Assembly (NCBI GenBank): GCA_902728285.1
Contig: CACVBU010000967.1
Span: forward strand, 1 to 64,000
Length of the DNA: 64,000 nucleotides
Source of the DNA: Clytia hemisphaerica
Lineage: Eukaryota > Cnidaria > Hydrozoa > Leptothecata > Clytiidae
Direction of reading: 5' to 3'
Shown here: positions 46,240-58,505 of the stretch, in pieces
Layout of the letters: every line of letters starts with the position of its first letter
How positions within the stretch are numbered: the stretch's first letter is position 1
Program-made: the position numbers and the translations under genes
Notes under the pieces: model-generated
Told to the model about the DNA's origin: nothing
The model's input: the letters and a program-made list of their open reading frames with translations, nothing else
Databases searched by the model: none

Positions 46240-48405
46240 TATGACATCGACCGTCCCTACCTAATTGCGAAGAATCGATACGCATTTTTTTCTGGGGCTT
46301 CATTTTCTTCAAATTGCTCATAGTCCAGTGGGATGTATGACATCTAAGACTGTCCCTACCTAATTGAGAAGAATCGATACGCATTTTTTTTCTGAGGCTT
46401 CATTTTCTTCAAATTGCTCATAGTCCAGTGGGATGTATGACATCTAAGACTGTCCCTACCTAATTGAGAAGAATCGATACGCATTTTTTTCTGAGGCTTC
46501 GTTTTCTTCAAATTGCTCATAGTCCAGTGGGGTGTATGACATCTAACACTGTCCCTACCTAATTGAGAAGAATCGATACGCATTTTTTTTCTGAGGCTTC
46601 GTTTTCTTCAAATTGCTCATAGTCCAGTGGGGTGTATGACATCTAAGACTGTCCCTACCTAATTGAGAAGAATCGATACGCATTTTTTTCTGAGGCTTCG
46701 TTTTCTTCAAATTGCTCATAGTCCAGTGGGATGTATGACATCTAAAACCGTCCCTACCTAATTGAGAAGAATCGATACGCATTTTTTTTTCTGAGGCTTC
46801 ATTTTCTTCAAATTGCTCATAGTCCAGTGGGATGTATGACATCTAAGACTGTCCCTACCTAATTGAGAAGAATCGATACGCATTTTTTTCTGAGGCTTCG
46901 TTTTCTTCAAATTGCTCATAGTCCAGTGGGATGTATGACATCTAACACTGTCCCTACCTAATTGAGAAGAATCGATACGCATTTTTTTCTGAGGCTTCGT
47001 TTTCTTCAAATTGCTCATAGTCCAGTGGGGTGTATGACATCTAAGACTGTCCCTACCTAATTGAGAAGAATCGATACGCATTTTTTTTCTGAGGCTTCGT
47101 TTTCTTCAAATTGCTCATAGTCCAGTGGGATGTATGACATCTAAGACTGTCCCTACCTAATTGAGAAGAATCGATACGCATTTTTTTTCTGAGGCTTCGT
47201 TTTCTTCAAATTGCTCATAGTCCAGTGGGGTGTATGACATCTAACACTGTCCCTACCTAATTGAGAAGAATCGATACGCATTTTTTTTCTGAGGCTTCGT
47301 TTTCTTCAAATTGCTCATAGTCCAGTGGGGTGTATGACATCTAAGACTGTCCCTACCTAATTGAGAAGAATCGATACGCATTTTTTTTCTGAGGCTTCGT
47401 TTTCTTCAAATTGCTCATAGTCCAGTGGGGTGTATGACATCTAAGACTGTCCCTACCTAATTGAGAAGAATCGATACGCATTTTTTTTCTGAGGCTTCGT
47501 TTTCTTCAAATTGCTCATAGTCCAGTGGGATGTATGACATCTAACACTGTCCCTACCTAATTGAGAAGAATCGATACGCATTTTTTTTCTGAGGCTTCGT
47601 TTTCTTCAAATTGCTCATAGTCCAGTGGGGTGTATGACATCTAAACACTGTCCCTACCTAATTGAGAAGAATCGATACGCATTTTTTTTCTGAGGCTTCG
47701 TTTTCTTCAAATTGCTCATAGTCCAGTGGGGTGTATGACATCTAACACTGTCCCTACCTAATTGAGAAGAATCGATACGCATTTTTTTTCTGAGGCTTCA
47801 TTTTCTTCAAATTGCTCATAGTCCAGTGGGATGTATGACATCTAAGACTGTCCCTACCTAATTGAGAAGAATCGATACGCATTTTTTTTCTGAGGCTTCA
47901 TTTTCTTCAAATTGCTCATAGTCCAGTGGGATGTATGACATCTAAGACTGTCCCTGCCTAATTGAGAAGAATCGATACGCATTTTTTTCTGAGGCTTCGT
48001 TTTCTTCAAATTGCTCATAGTCCAGTGGGGTGTATGACATCTAACACTGTCCCTACCTAATTGAGAAGAATCGATACGCATTTTTTTCTGAGGCTTCGTT
48101 TTCTTCAAATTGCTCAAAGTCCAGTGGGGTGTATGACATCTAAGACTGTCCCTACCTAATTGAGAAGAATCGATACGCATTTATTTTCTGGGGCTTCATT
48201 TTCTTCAAATTGCTCATAGTCCTGTGGGGTGTATGACATCTAAGACTGTCCCTACCTAATTGAGAAGAATCGATACGCATTTTTTTTCTGAGGCTTCATT
48301 TTCTTCAAATTGCTCATAGTCCAGTGGGGTGTATGACATCTAAGACTGTCCCTACCTAATTGAGAAGAATCGATACGCATTTTTTTTCTGAGGCTTCGTT
48401 TTACG
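46240..48405 (-). repeat. 22-copy tandem array of a 99-100-bp unit
   Basis: The landmark ATCGATACGC recurs 22 times from 46274 to 48369 at 98-102-base spacing. Units are very similar; the main length variation is a T run of 6-9. On the minus strand a unit with T7 is exactly 33 codons without a stop (MRIDSSQLGRDSLRCHTPHW ... KKTKPQKK), so several units read through in series. T8 units shift the frame. In another frame each unit contains MSYIPLDYEQFEENEASEKK after a TCTTAG acceptor-like site. It is either a satellite or an expanded exon. Confidence 0.9.
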
Positions 48406-50876
48406 ACATATAAGCGTAACTAACGTTTTAAACAGGTCCTTGCAGAATCTCACTTTTATGGGTGTGGAAATTGTTGGATTTTAAAATTTGTAATCGGGAC
48501 AGCTTTCATTCATCTATACAGGACATTTCTTATTGAAAATACCGATAAAACGTCTTCAAAATTAACATCTCAAGTCAGCTCAAGTACCCAAATCAAACTT
48601 GTCACTTTGAAATATTTTTTGTAATTCTCAAGATCTATTTTAGAATCTGGGAAATCGGTGTAACTTTATTGAAAAGCACGAGTTTTAGGATTAAACGTGG
48701 GTACCTATTTTCCTGAGAAAGTGAAGCACGCAAAAAAGTAAACGAACGACGTATAAACACGTGGTTTGAAAGTTCATCATTTCAATTTTATTATACATCT
48801 AATTTTTCATTGGATGTGGAAAAGAAATCTTTCAATCCTAAATATCTCTCTATTTACACTTCGAAATGAATACCTACAAATAACGTTTGTTCAAAAGTTA
48901 ATCAAAAAATGCAAAAATTAATAAATTCTTCTTCTGACTTACCAAGGGAAATTTTTTATCTTTACTTGTAAAAAATATTACTTTCACCAAATTGCAATAC
49001 TAAAATCGGTTCGTTTATCATTGTCAAAACGGTTAAAAGTTAATAGGAATGATACAATTTATAACAAGTTGTTTATTTGTTCACTGGTGAAGAGCTAATT
49101 TAATTTCCGAAAGGGACAGTTTCCTTAAATTGGTCTGTGATATGTGATATCAACTTTCTTGTTGTTAATGGTTGAAGAAACTCTCGCGTGTTGAGAAATA
49201 TACGAAATGCACAAATTTCATTTTATTAGGAACAATGTGAAACATTAACATTTCCTGTTTCCATTGATATTGATTAATAGCATTTTGATTATTGAAAAAC
49301 GAATCACAATCCCGGACAAAAGGTTGTAGACTTTTAGAAAATATATACATGAGAATTTTCAAAATAAGCTCTGGAAACCCATTTTGACCAGAGCCTATGT
49401 TGTTTTTATTGGATTTGGACAGTTTGGGTGACAAGTCTACCACTCAACAATGAATTTTTGCAAAGTTTTCAGGCCTTTTTTTTCTGACATTGAAGATTGA
49501 GGGTTCCATGAGTTTTTCTCTTTAACTTTTTCAAAAAGACATCTAATTAGTCACTAATTAGACCATTATTCGAGATGGTTTAATCAATTATAAAGAACTT
49601 TTCAGAGCTCTCTGGTTCATCCACCACCGGTGTGGCTGAAGTTCACTCACTCATTTCCAGTCATTTCCAGTACTTTTGAGGGATTTTTGAAAAGTCTCCA
49701 GACCTTTTGTCCATGATTGCACGTCCTTGCAAATAACTTTCGCATATTTGTTAAGAGTATTTTTTTCGCGAATGGGCCTAATGAAATTTTACTTTCGCGA
49801 CAAAACTCACGAAAAACTGTTCCACTAAAGTTTCTTCAAATAAAGTATGTACCTTTCAGATTCCATCCTATCCCTATATAAATATATAAACTTTAGTAAA
49901 AACCTAAATTAACTTAAAAATATGATACAATAAAAATGTCTTTTTTTGCTTTTACATATGGTATAGCTAAATATATAGTCTGATAAAATGTCCTTTTCGT
50001 TTTTTTACATATAGCTAAAAATATGGCCTGATAAAATGTCCTTTTTGTCTTTTTACATATAGCTAAAAATATGGTCTGATAAAAATGTCCTGTTTATTTT
50101 TTACATATAGCTAAATATATAGTCCGATATAATGAATTCTGCGAATACGGCAACATCTTTTTGCGATTACAACAAAATAGATTGAAATGATTTAATAAAA
50201 ATATTTTAAAACAAAAGAATTTAACAAAAAATGCAGATAAGAGATAGTTAGTATGACAACCGAATATTTCTATCAATTTCAAAAAAATACAATGTTTGTT
50301 GCAATGGCACGAAAGATGTTACTGATGTTACCTTAAAAAAGTCTTCTTTTTTTTACATACAAATTTTGCTTTAGTTTTTTATAGCGATGTATAAAAATGT
50401 CGTTGTTTGTCAATATAACTAATAAATAAGTAAAATATAATAAATGTCTAAATAATAAATCACTTTTGTTTCTTTAAAAACAGCTAAAATTGAGTACGAT
50501 ATAACACAACGAACGTTATAATTCTGCACTCTCAGTAAATGATCTGCACTTTGAGGTTAAAATTTTAAACATTTCAGTCGAATTTTCTACTTGATATCGG
50601 AAAATTGTTTTAGTTAATAATCTCATAAAGTATATTAATAGGATTAAATTTCGCGATTTCCTGATTATTTGCCCTTTTCGCGAAATTAAATCCACGCGAA
50701 GTTTTCGAAACTACCATTTGATTAAAAAAAAAGTTGTCGAAACCATGTCCATTTTTGGGTCATTAGCGAATTTAAATCCACGCTAAATTTCTTAAACTCT
50801 TGACTCACGAAATTAAATCAAAAAATTTCAAGATTTCTTTGGCCCGCGAAATTAATCCTATTAAAGTAACAATCGT
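48406..50876. other. No gene; short tandem repeat inside
   Basis: AT-rich. At 49935-50135 a unit of about 50-55 bp (TAAAATGTCCTTTTTGT ... TTTACATATAGCTAAAAATA ... GTCTGA) occurs about four times. No coding support elsewhere. Confidence 0.5.
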
Positions 50877-50904
50877 CTATAAAAGATGAAACCTTTGAAT
50901 CGCT

Positions 50905-52180
50905 TTAAAATGATTCAATAGGGAAAGCAGCCCTCCCGAAATCGTCGTCGTCATCATCATCATTACGATAGGTGATTTCGATGTCCACCATTGGTACGTC
51001 CTCTTCTTTTTTCTTCTTCTTCTCTCTTCTTCTTCGTCATCTTCTTCTTCGTCGTCCACTCTTTCTTCGTCGTCTTCTTCTTGATCTTCTCCTTTTTTGT
51101 CTTCTTGTTGTTCTTTTTCTCCAGGTGTTCTTTCTTTCCTAGCCTCTGAAGTAAAAAATATAAAAATGCGTAACGCATAAAAATGCATAAAATTTCCGCA
51201 TCGATTTTAGGAAAGCAACAATTGAATTTCAATAAATCAATCGCTATCACACTAAAAATTTTCACAGTATTTGATACACATCTAAAGCTTCAGTACCCTA
51301 TTAAAATATTCAAAATATTTCAAATGTATTGCACGATATCATCAAAAAGATATAGCAAAAGGACGGCAGCCTTATAAAACATGAATTGTAAAACTCACCA
51401 TCAATTAGATGTAGAAAAACTCGCCGTAAATGCGAGAGTGTTCCATTTTTGGCAACAACTTTTGCCATATCTCCGTCACTGCTTTCAAATCTAAGGTACC
51501 TGAACGAAGATATGATATAAAATTTCAGACAGTTTTATTAAAGGTTTTGGGTGATTTTGGATGAATGTTTTTTTTCCCATTTTCACAAGAAATTTTTTCT
51601 CTCCGTTTTTTTTTCCTATAAAAATATATATACCGGGTGCACCAGAAAGAAATATAAGTTGACAAGTTATTGTAGCGTTCGGATTGAAGTATTCAAAAGT
51701 CTTTAAATTTTGCAGTCAAAGTGCAATTACTAAAAGCTCACCTTCGTTTCGGAGTCTCCCAATGGTAGATGACCAACACATCCTGCTTATCCAATCTGTG
51801 GAGATCATCAATCTAAAAACAGAGTAATACTTTTATTAATAAAACATAACACTTGATTAAACCTTTAAAATAGGGCTGATGAAATATTATCCAGCCAGGC
51901 ATGCAGTTAATCCTATAAAGCGAGGCATATATATCGCTAGAAATACAAGGGCTAAATTGTTATATTCACAGCTGCTCGTATTGCATGGTATTGAAGACAT
52001 TTCAATACGTAGAGATTTAGTATAAATCGTTCTTACTCTTCTCTTTATTTGAGATTTTGTCCTCGAAGGATTATTTGATACATTTTGTTTTGGTTTGATC
52101 TTCTTTTTTTCGATTTTTTTGTTGCAATCTTTGCATTGCTTGGCCGCTGCATTGACCTCCACTTTGCAATGAGGGCATTT
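50905..52180 (-). CDS. Small zinc-ribbon/acidic-tail gene, unknown function
   Basis: Minus-strand exons with matching phases: 52180-52037 (48 codons), 51811-51743, 51504-51402, about 51145-50905. Exon 1 as seen starts KCPHCKVEVNAAAKQCKDCN, a C-x2-C ... C-x2-C zinc ribbon, then a Lys-rich stretch. Exons 2-3 give IDDLHRLDKQDVLVIYHWET and RYLRFESSDGDMAKVVAKNG, then TLSHLRRVFLHLID. The last exon is highly acidic then basic (EERVDDEEEDDEEEERRRRK). Its best ending (KEDVPMVDIEITYRNDDDDD ... AAFPIESF) lies in another frame, so it may have a frameshift in the GAA repeats or use a different frame. No start codon was found; a 5' exon beyond 52180 is likely. I do not recognise the family. Confidence 0.5.
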
Positions 52181-53269
52181 CTAAATCATAATTTAGAGTT
52201 GAAATTAATTTAGTTTAAAAAATACAGTCCAAAGGATCCTTAATATCAAAATGAATGTTGCAACGATAAAAAAGAACAAATATTATCTGTAAGTACTGTA
52301 GTAATCAAAATTTTTGAGGTACAATTAACGATTAACAACGAATAACAAAGAGAAAATTGTTTTTGTTCTTTATTATCGAGGTTTACTTTTTTTTATGGTC
52401 ACTCATTAGTTTTAGAAGATGCTGATAAAATTCAATAGTTTTATCTTTGTAAAACTTTCACTTCTGTGTATTCTTAAGATTTTAATTGCATATTTTCTTT
52501 ATAATTTTCCCTCCCCTTTTCACCCCCTACAACTGGCAATTTTCTCAAAAACATTAATTAATAGTAATTATAGTAATATTACCTTCCGTGAAACATATCC
52601 TTTCTCTTTCATTTTCTTTGAATCCATGATTATTTTTTATTCTTATTTATTCTTATCTTCAATTTATCTAAAAAACGTGACAAAATGTATTAAGCGTTAC
52701 AGTAATTAAGATCCCATTCACCGTTATTAGTATCAGAAAAATAAAACATGTAAATAGAACTTTTCAAAATATTTGTAATAATAATGATATGACATTGAGG
52801 AAAATAAGAGACTAATACCACGAGTTTCATTTTGAAATACTTTGAACGAAGTAGTGAGGGCTATTTCAAAGTACTTCAAATGATACAATATAATTCCAGT
52901 AGATGTATAGTATTTGGATATTCAAATATTCAAACAATGTGAGTTTACCAGGACAGCTCAGAGGACAAACTTACATAAACATCAACAGATAGCTCTTAAC
53001 TGATGATGCCTAACCATATCAAGAAAAGAAAAGAGTATTGATAAACTCAAAAAGATCATAATATGAAATAATCATTTTCTTGAATTAAAAAAAAACTCAT
53101 TAAAATATATCACAACTAAACATTACATTAGATAAGTTTTTCTCTTTGTTTGGAACGCATTATTTTATGGGTAGTTGTAAAACATGGAGCCCATCCATGG
53201 AAATGGAAAATACTAGAATTTGATTAAGGACGCAATAAAACTAGACAATCAGGCATTTGAAAACTTGTT
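52181..53269. other. No gene recognised
   Basis: AT-rich; could hold a missing 5' exon of the minus-strand zinc-ribbon gene but none is convincing. 52840-52870 contains a short inverted pair (TTTGAAATACTTTGAA / TTTCAAAGTACTTCAAA). Confidence 0.35.
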
Positions 53270-53589
53270 TAGGCTGGGCTTAAAAAATTGTTGGTTTGCC
53301 GTCACCCGACCCTAGATTTTGGAGGTGAGTCGGTCGGTCAGAATTTTTTTTTTTGCGATTCATAAAATTTTTGTCCATGGAAGGGTGAATAAAAAACAAA
53401 AGTGCTAGCAGGGTACGATTATTATGCTTGAGACAAGCAAGATACGAGTTTTGATTTTTTATTGTTTCAAGTTTTTGAAGGAAAAAAATTCTTTACTGTA
53501 AAATGGCAATAAAATTTTTTTGAGTCACCAGGTTGCGAGGTAGGGTCGGTCGGGTGACGGCAAACCAACAATTTTTTAAGTCCAGCCTG
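53270..53589. mobile_element. MITE with ~45-bp inverted ends
   Basis: The left end reads AGGCTGGGCTTAAAAAATTG then TTGGTTTGCCGTCACCCGAC; the inverse, GTCGGTCGGGTGACGGCAAA ... AAGTCCAGCCT, closes the unit about 320 bp later. No ORF. A non-autonomous DNA element of unknown family. Confidence 0.78.
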
Positions 53590-55183
53590 AACGGAGGGCT
53601 AAACTAGGGTATATCTTGAAGACTTTGCTGTTGCAAATGATAAAAACAGCTCTAAAAATTTAAAGCAAAACTTTAATTCATAACTCTAGGAAAAAGGGAG
53701 CTCATTTTTCCTTTGTTTTGGTTGTTTGTTTTAAACTCTCTTTTGACTGGTCAATGAATTTGATTTTTCAGCCCGGGCAAACTACCACATGACCATAAAC
53801 AAATTCAACAGGACAGCCGCGTAGCGCTGAATCTAATTTGTGCATCCTATCCACTGAGTGTATCTTCTTCTATATGCAAGCACCTGGCAGTGTGAATGTT
53901 GTACATTTGCAGCACTGCAATCCAAAAACATTTTTTCAGATGGAGTTATGGCTTTCTTTCTCTGAAATTTGAAACAGGTCATTTTAATGACAGGGGCAAC
54001 ATGGAAAAACAAACCAGATTGGAGCTTTTTTTAATCCGAAAAAAAGGATAGTGAATAAGTATGTTTGCAATCAACCCATTTTTTCCAGAGTTACAACATT
54101 GACCATACATTCAGCAGAAAAATTGGCTTCCAAAATTGGACCATAACAGTGGAAAAATAAACCAAGAATTTGACACCCTTTAAAGTGCAGAAATCCATAA
54201 CTTACTTAGTCGTATATATATGTGAAGAAATTCAAAGAATTTCTGTCCAACTATCTTCTTTCAGGAGATTTGGGTGGCAGATATACTGTTTGCGTCTTAA
54301 AACACCCACAAATCCAGTCGGTCGATCGGTCGGTCGGTCGGTTGGGTAGCAAATTTTGTTGGATTTTTTTAATTTAGACTACCTGATTTTAGGCTCTCGG
54401 GGGTACCTGCTCTGCTATGTCAGTGAATTTCAACTTGATAATTTCAATGAGAGTGGATGGAAAAAACCTTAAACGGACACAATGTGAGTGAAGTAAACGA
54501 AAACTTGAAACGAATGGCGATGTAGAAAAGGACTTAGATATCAAAAATATTTTCGGACATTATTGCAGCGCTGGGCTGACTCAGGATTTATTTTTGCAGG
54601 TGGGTCAGTTGGGCAACGCGGACAGAACAGATGGTTGCCTTAACTCCTTCCTTTCATCTAATGCATTCTTTTGAGACGTACAGATGGGAAATAAATTGAA
54701 TACACAATTTGAAATTTGCCAATAACACAAAGTATTGCATCATTCTGTCCTAAAATACATCCATCCACATTTATTTGAGGAGTCCCTATATTATGAGAAT
54801 TATGTAAGAATTATGCCCTATAGTCTACCCTTACACAGTGCAATACTTGTCAAACCATATACCCTTTTAGTCCCCTTACAGTGCACATATTAACCACTCT
54901 TCCCAAGTTAGAACAGTTCAGAACAGTTGACTGTATCTTGTTTATTCAACAATGTCTCATAATAAAGTATGTATACACATGTCACATTTATAGGCTGATG
55001 GAATTGAATTTCAAGTTCACTGTAATATAGACTTTCCAAATTTGGGTGCGGGCGAGTTGTCATTATTAATTACTTTACAGCACACACCAAATTTTATTCA
55101 GATTGGGCCTTTAAATGACTCATAAACTAAAAAATATAGCTATTATAGCTCCACCCTTACAGTGTATATACAAGAGAAAACTA
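53590..55183. other. No gene; scattered repeats
   Basis: Contains the second 69-bp dispersed repeat (54213-54281), a CGGTCGGTCGGTCGGT run near 54320-54345 and the GCACTGTAAGGG words noted at 27.9 kb in inverse orientation (54828-55167). No supported coding sequence. Confidence 0.45.
54213..54281. repeat. Dispersed 69-bp repeat, copy 2
   Basis: Same 69 bases as 11435-11503. Flanking sequences differ on both sides. Confidence 0.85.
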
Positions 55184-55270
55184 AATTCAATTACGATAAT
55201 ACTTTAAAGTTTCATCTTTATCGAATCGTCATTTTATTTTATGAAAAATGACGATTATTGTAATTGAATT
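55184..55270. repeat. Imperfect hairpin
   Basis: AATTCAATTACGATAAT at 55184 pairs with ATTATTGTAATTGAATT at 55254, and ATCGTCATTTT pairs with AAAATGACGAT inside it. A short inverted-repeat unit of unknown origin. Confidence 0.55.
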
Positions 55271-56219
55271 TTGTTTTTTCTTGCAAAACGTCAATTGACG
55301 GGTTGAAGGTTGTTGACGTTTTCTTTGAAAACCAGAAATATTGATTTTTCATTCCATGCCAAATGTTTCTTCTCGCTGCCATGTTTCTTTTTGATCTCAT
55401 TGTCCGTTTTGAAAACCAAAACAAACAGCCCGATGTTTATGTCTTATCTTTGTTTGACGGTCCGCACAGCCCTCAAAATTTTAAGGATGGTTGTTTTTTT
55501 TGTTGCTATAATATACTACGGAGACAATTAATTTACAGGAATTTTGTGAACAAGTTTAGAAATCATCTCCATTATTTTTCAAATATAAACTATGCAGGTC
55601 GTAGCAAAAATCAAGATGGGTGACAAAACAGCGATGGAAACAGTTTTTCACCAATTTTCAGGGATTTCAAGTGTTTGACATTTTGGGGTGTGGGTGGGTG
55701 GGTCAGCTTTTAAAATGTTAATTGATGTTTTTCTAACCTAAAATCGATTTGTGACTGACCCCTCTAAAGCTTTTACAAGAATGCCATTTTATGCTTGAGA
55801 CTTGTACTAGATGTTAATTCTAGTCTGAATTAACCTAAGAATGCTCTAAGAATATTTAAAGATGATTTTCCCATAAAATTTAAGAATATCCATGATGAAA
55901 TCAGCCAGTTTTCAGAGTATGTCATGGCTGCCCCCAAGGAAAAATTATAAAATTAAAATCCTGTCCCTGAACTCTGTGTACAGTACCCACTCAAAAAAGC
56001 TGTTTAAAAAAGCCGGAAAAAGTGCCAAATTAGGCCAATTTTCAGTGATTTTGCCCCTGAGACTAGAAGATTATCAAAATATTACCCCTGCCCTTGAAAA
56101 TGGACACACTCTGCCCCCGAGATCTCGTTACTCTGCAAACTGGATGAAATGCATTTTTACACCATTCATAAAAAAACGTATTATTTTTATTCATATTCAT
56201 AGAATTATATTTCACAGGT
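55271..56219. other. No gene recognised
   Basis: Short unsupported ORFs only. If the ORF1-like fragment to the right were a full retrotransposon, its reverse transcriptase should lie here; no RT motif is visible. Confidence 0.4.
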
Positions 56220-57342
56220 CTATCGACCTCTACGAAATAATTTAGATTTAACAATATTGTCTACTTCTTCATCTGTCGTCCAGTCGTCAGAAGATATGGG
56301 CAGAGAAGACATTGTTTTGGTCTTTGTCCTAGGTTTTCGAACTAGGCAAAGGTTTGTTCTAGGGCTTCCTCTTACATGCCAAACGAAATCATCATTTTTT
56401 AAATTCATCTTATTCGCCTTTTGGCACATATCTTTAATAATTTTTCTTTCGTTGATGGTGAAGTCGTCTGTAATGCTAAAGCCACCAATTTCATTGAATC
56501 GTTTCAGCTTATGCAGATTTTGCATTATCCGTTCTTTTTCCTCTATACTTTTTAAGATCAACTTGATTGGACGCCAATGTAGCCCTTTTCTGTTTTGTCC
56601 AATGCGATGATGGTGGGACGGTTTGATATCTTGGACGCCAATGTTACCTAGTATACCTTCAATATCTATTCTGTCTTGTTCCTGTTGTTTCCTCTTTGTT
56701 ATCTACCTCTAATTCCACCATTCCATGTATAATAATATTTCGTTTTCTTGATTCGATGTCTCTGTCTTCATTCTTGTTTTCTTGTTGGTGTTCTCTCACT
56801 GCTGATTTGATATTATCCTTGTGTTTCTTAGTTATTTCAGCGTATGTTTTTTCTGATGATTTTTCTATGTAATTCGTCGTTAGTTTTATTTCTTCTTTTA
56901 TAATCTGCTTGGTTTTTATTTCAAAGTCAGCCATCTTATTGGTTAAGATGTTTTCGATATCGTTCTTAAGGCTGCGGTTCTTGGCTAGCTGGTTGTTGAG
57001 CTTTTTAATGACGTCGTCCTTTTTCTCAATCTCCCTCTGCATCATATGATACGAGTTCTCACCTATTTTACTCATTAGAGATCGTGTTATCCGCACGCAA
57101 TTCTGACATAGATATTGTTCGTTATAAGTGTTGGCAAAAATTTGCAGCTGATAAAGCGGTAATTGTGTGCACTCGTAGTGTACCATGCGGTGGCATTTTC
57201 GGCATTTTAGACGGTTTTGGTCATCGTCATCTGAGCAGGAGGTGAGAGTGCATGTTTGGTTTTGTTTAGCTTCTTCAAATGGTTGTGTTTCTTTCTTTTT
57301 GTCGGTTTTTTCGTTCATGTTTTTGATTTTGCTAAATTTCAA
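56220..57342 (-). pseudogene. Non-LTR-retrotransposon ORF1-like protein, frameshifted
   Basis: From 57342 leftwards: a PHD-like zinc finger (CTLTSC ... LKCRKCHRMVHYECTQLPLY ... YLCQNCV, about residues 31-84); a long coiled coil (about 95-190, for example IEKKDDVIKKLNNQLAKNR); then SRKRNIIIHGMVELEVDN, the start of an RRM-like domain typical of L1/CR1-type ORF1 proteins. A frame change near 56690 leads to RIDIEGILGNIGVQDIKPSH, then IKLILKSIEEKERIMQNLHK and FSITDDFTINERKIIKDM, ending in a stop near 56220. ORF1 proteins of this type bind nucleic acid and oligomerise through the coiled coil. There is no endonuclease/RT ORF next to it. I am confident of a retroelement-type protein, less so of the clade. 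Confidence 0.7.
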
Positions 57343-57583
57343 CCATTTTTGAAGAACTGCACAAAATGCGTGAACTGCACAAAATGCGTAAGTGAATAAA
57401 GTCCAGAAATCAATAATCCCATGTAGTCAAAAGCTCTAAAATTTTGTCTTGTGAACTTTTCTCTCTTGTTCAGGAATTTTCCTGAAATAAATAATGACAA
57501 CTTTTTGAAAAAATCACATGTGACAACTTTGAGTGCGGCAGGCTTTTGAACATGTGGGCGGCTTAGAGTCAAGTTGCTAGTGC

Positions 57584-58090
57584 GTGAACGACCCCGATGC
57601 GGGACACGTCTTTGTACACTTTGAGCTTGAAATAAACAACCAAAAACAAACTTCTATAGAATTTCCTTTGTGCAACAGAATCCATAAACTATCCCTTTCA
57701 ATCGATCCAAAAATTAAAGAAAACGAAGCACGAGAAAAGATAAAAAAATTCAATTCATTAAGAATTAGTGAATAAGATACAGTAAGCTACTTAGAAATAA
57801 AATACTAAAGAAGAGAAGCAAAGAGAGTGAAGAAAAATGGAACATAAATTGACATAAGTCATAAGTGCTGAATTTGACAAGCAACAAAAACCTAAACAAA
57901 AGGATGGACTTTGACAAAACCTAGAAAGGCTAGAAACTGAACTCATAAAATCTCGAACAGAAGCAAAGAACATGGAAAAACAGTTGAAAGACTCAAGTAA
58001 CACTCGAAAATGTAAAATCTGCGTGCGGTGGTTAATGACCTTTTGAGCAATATGGTCGGCATGATGATAATCTATATGTATAAGTATGGT
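57584..58090 (+). pseudogene. Possible decayed coiled-coil coding sequence
   Basis: The plus strand is open from 57584 to 57775 (GHVFVHFELEINNQKQTSIE ... SLRISE). After stops, another frame gives LERLETELIKSRTEAKNMEK then QLKDSSNTRKCKICVRW near 57925-58035, which looks like the end of a coiled coil and the first cysteines of a RING-type finger. The MITE at 58128 follows closely and would interrupt the finger. Too short and broken for a family call. Confidence 0.25.
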
Positions 58091-58127
58091 TGACATTTGT
58101 GGGATTCCACTAGCAATAACCGAGAAC

Positions 58128-58505
58128 AGGACCCTGCCGACGCACCGGACTTATCGAACACCGGACACGCGAAAGTCCGGTGTAAAATGAGAATTTTTTT
58201 TACCTACCACGGGACAATCTCTACACCAGACTTAAGGAAGTCGGATGTCCGGTGTCGGAGAAGGCTATTTTTTCCCACCGGATGGACAATCAAAACACAC
58301 CGGACATGACAAGTCCGGTGCGTCCCGGCGTGTGTCCAGTGTTTCTTAATTTTTCATTTCAATGTCCGGCATCCAAAATTCCCTGCATGCAACACCGGAC
58401 TGACACCGGACTGACACCAGACTTATTGCGTCCGGTGTAGCGAAAGGATACTTTTTGCCATCGGACAAAAATACACCGGACAGTCCGGTGCGTCGGCAGG
58501 GTCCT
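58128..58505. mobile_element. GC-rich MITE built from ACACCGGAC words
   Basis: The 378-bp unit has perfect inverted ends of about 24 bp (AGGACCCTGCCGACGCACCG ... and its inverse). Its interior carries roughly a dozen copies of CACCGGAC or the inverse GTCCGGTG in both orientations. It is far GC-richer than its surroundings. No ORF of significance. Confidence 0.85.

Noticed and set aside
46240-48405. CRISPR-like array
   Set aside because: Units are contiguous 99-100-bp tandem repeats with no unique spacers, in a eukaryotic context.
52419-52709. 96-codon hydrophobic plus-strand ORF
   Set aside because: Phe/Ile/Leu/Tyr-rich composition expected of AT-rich non-coding DNA; no start context or conserved motif.
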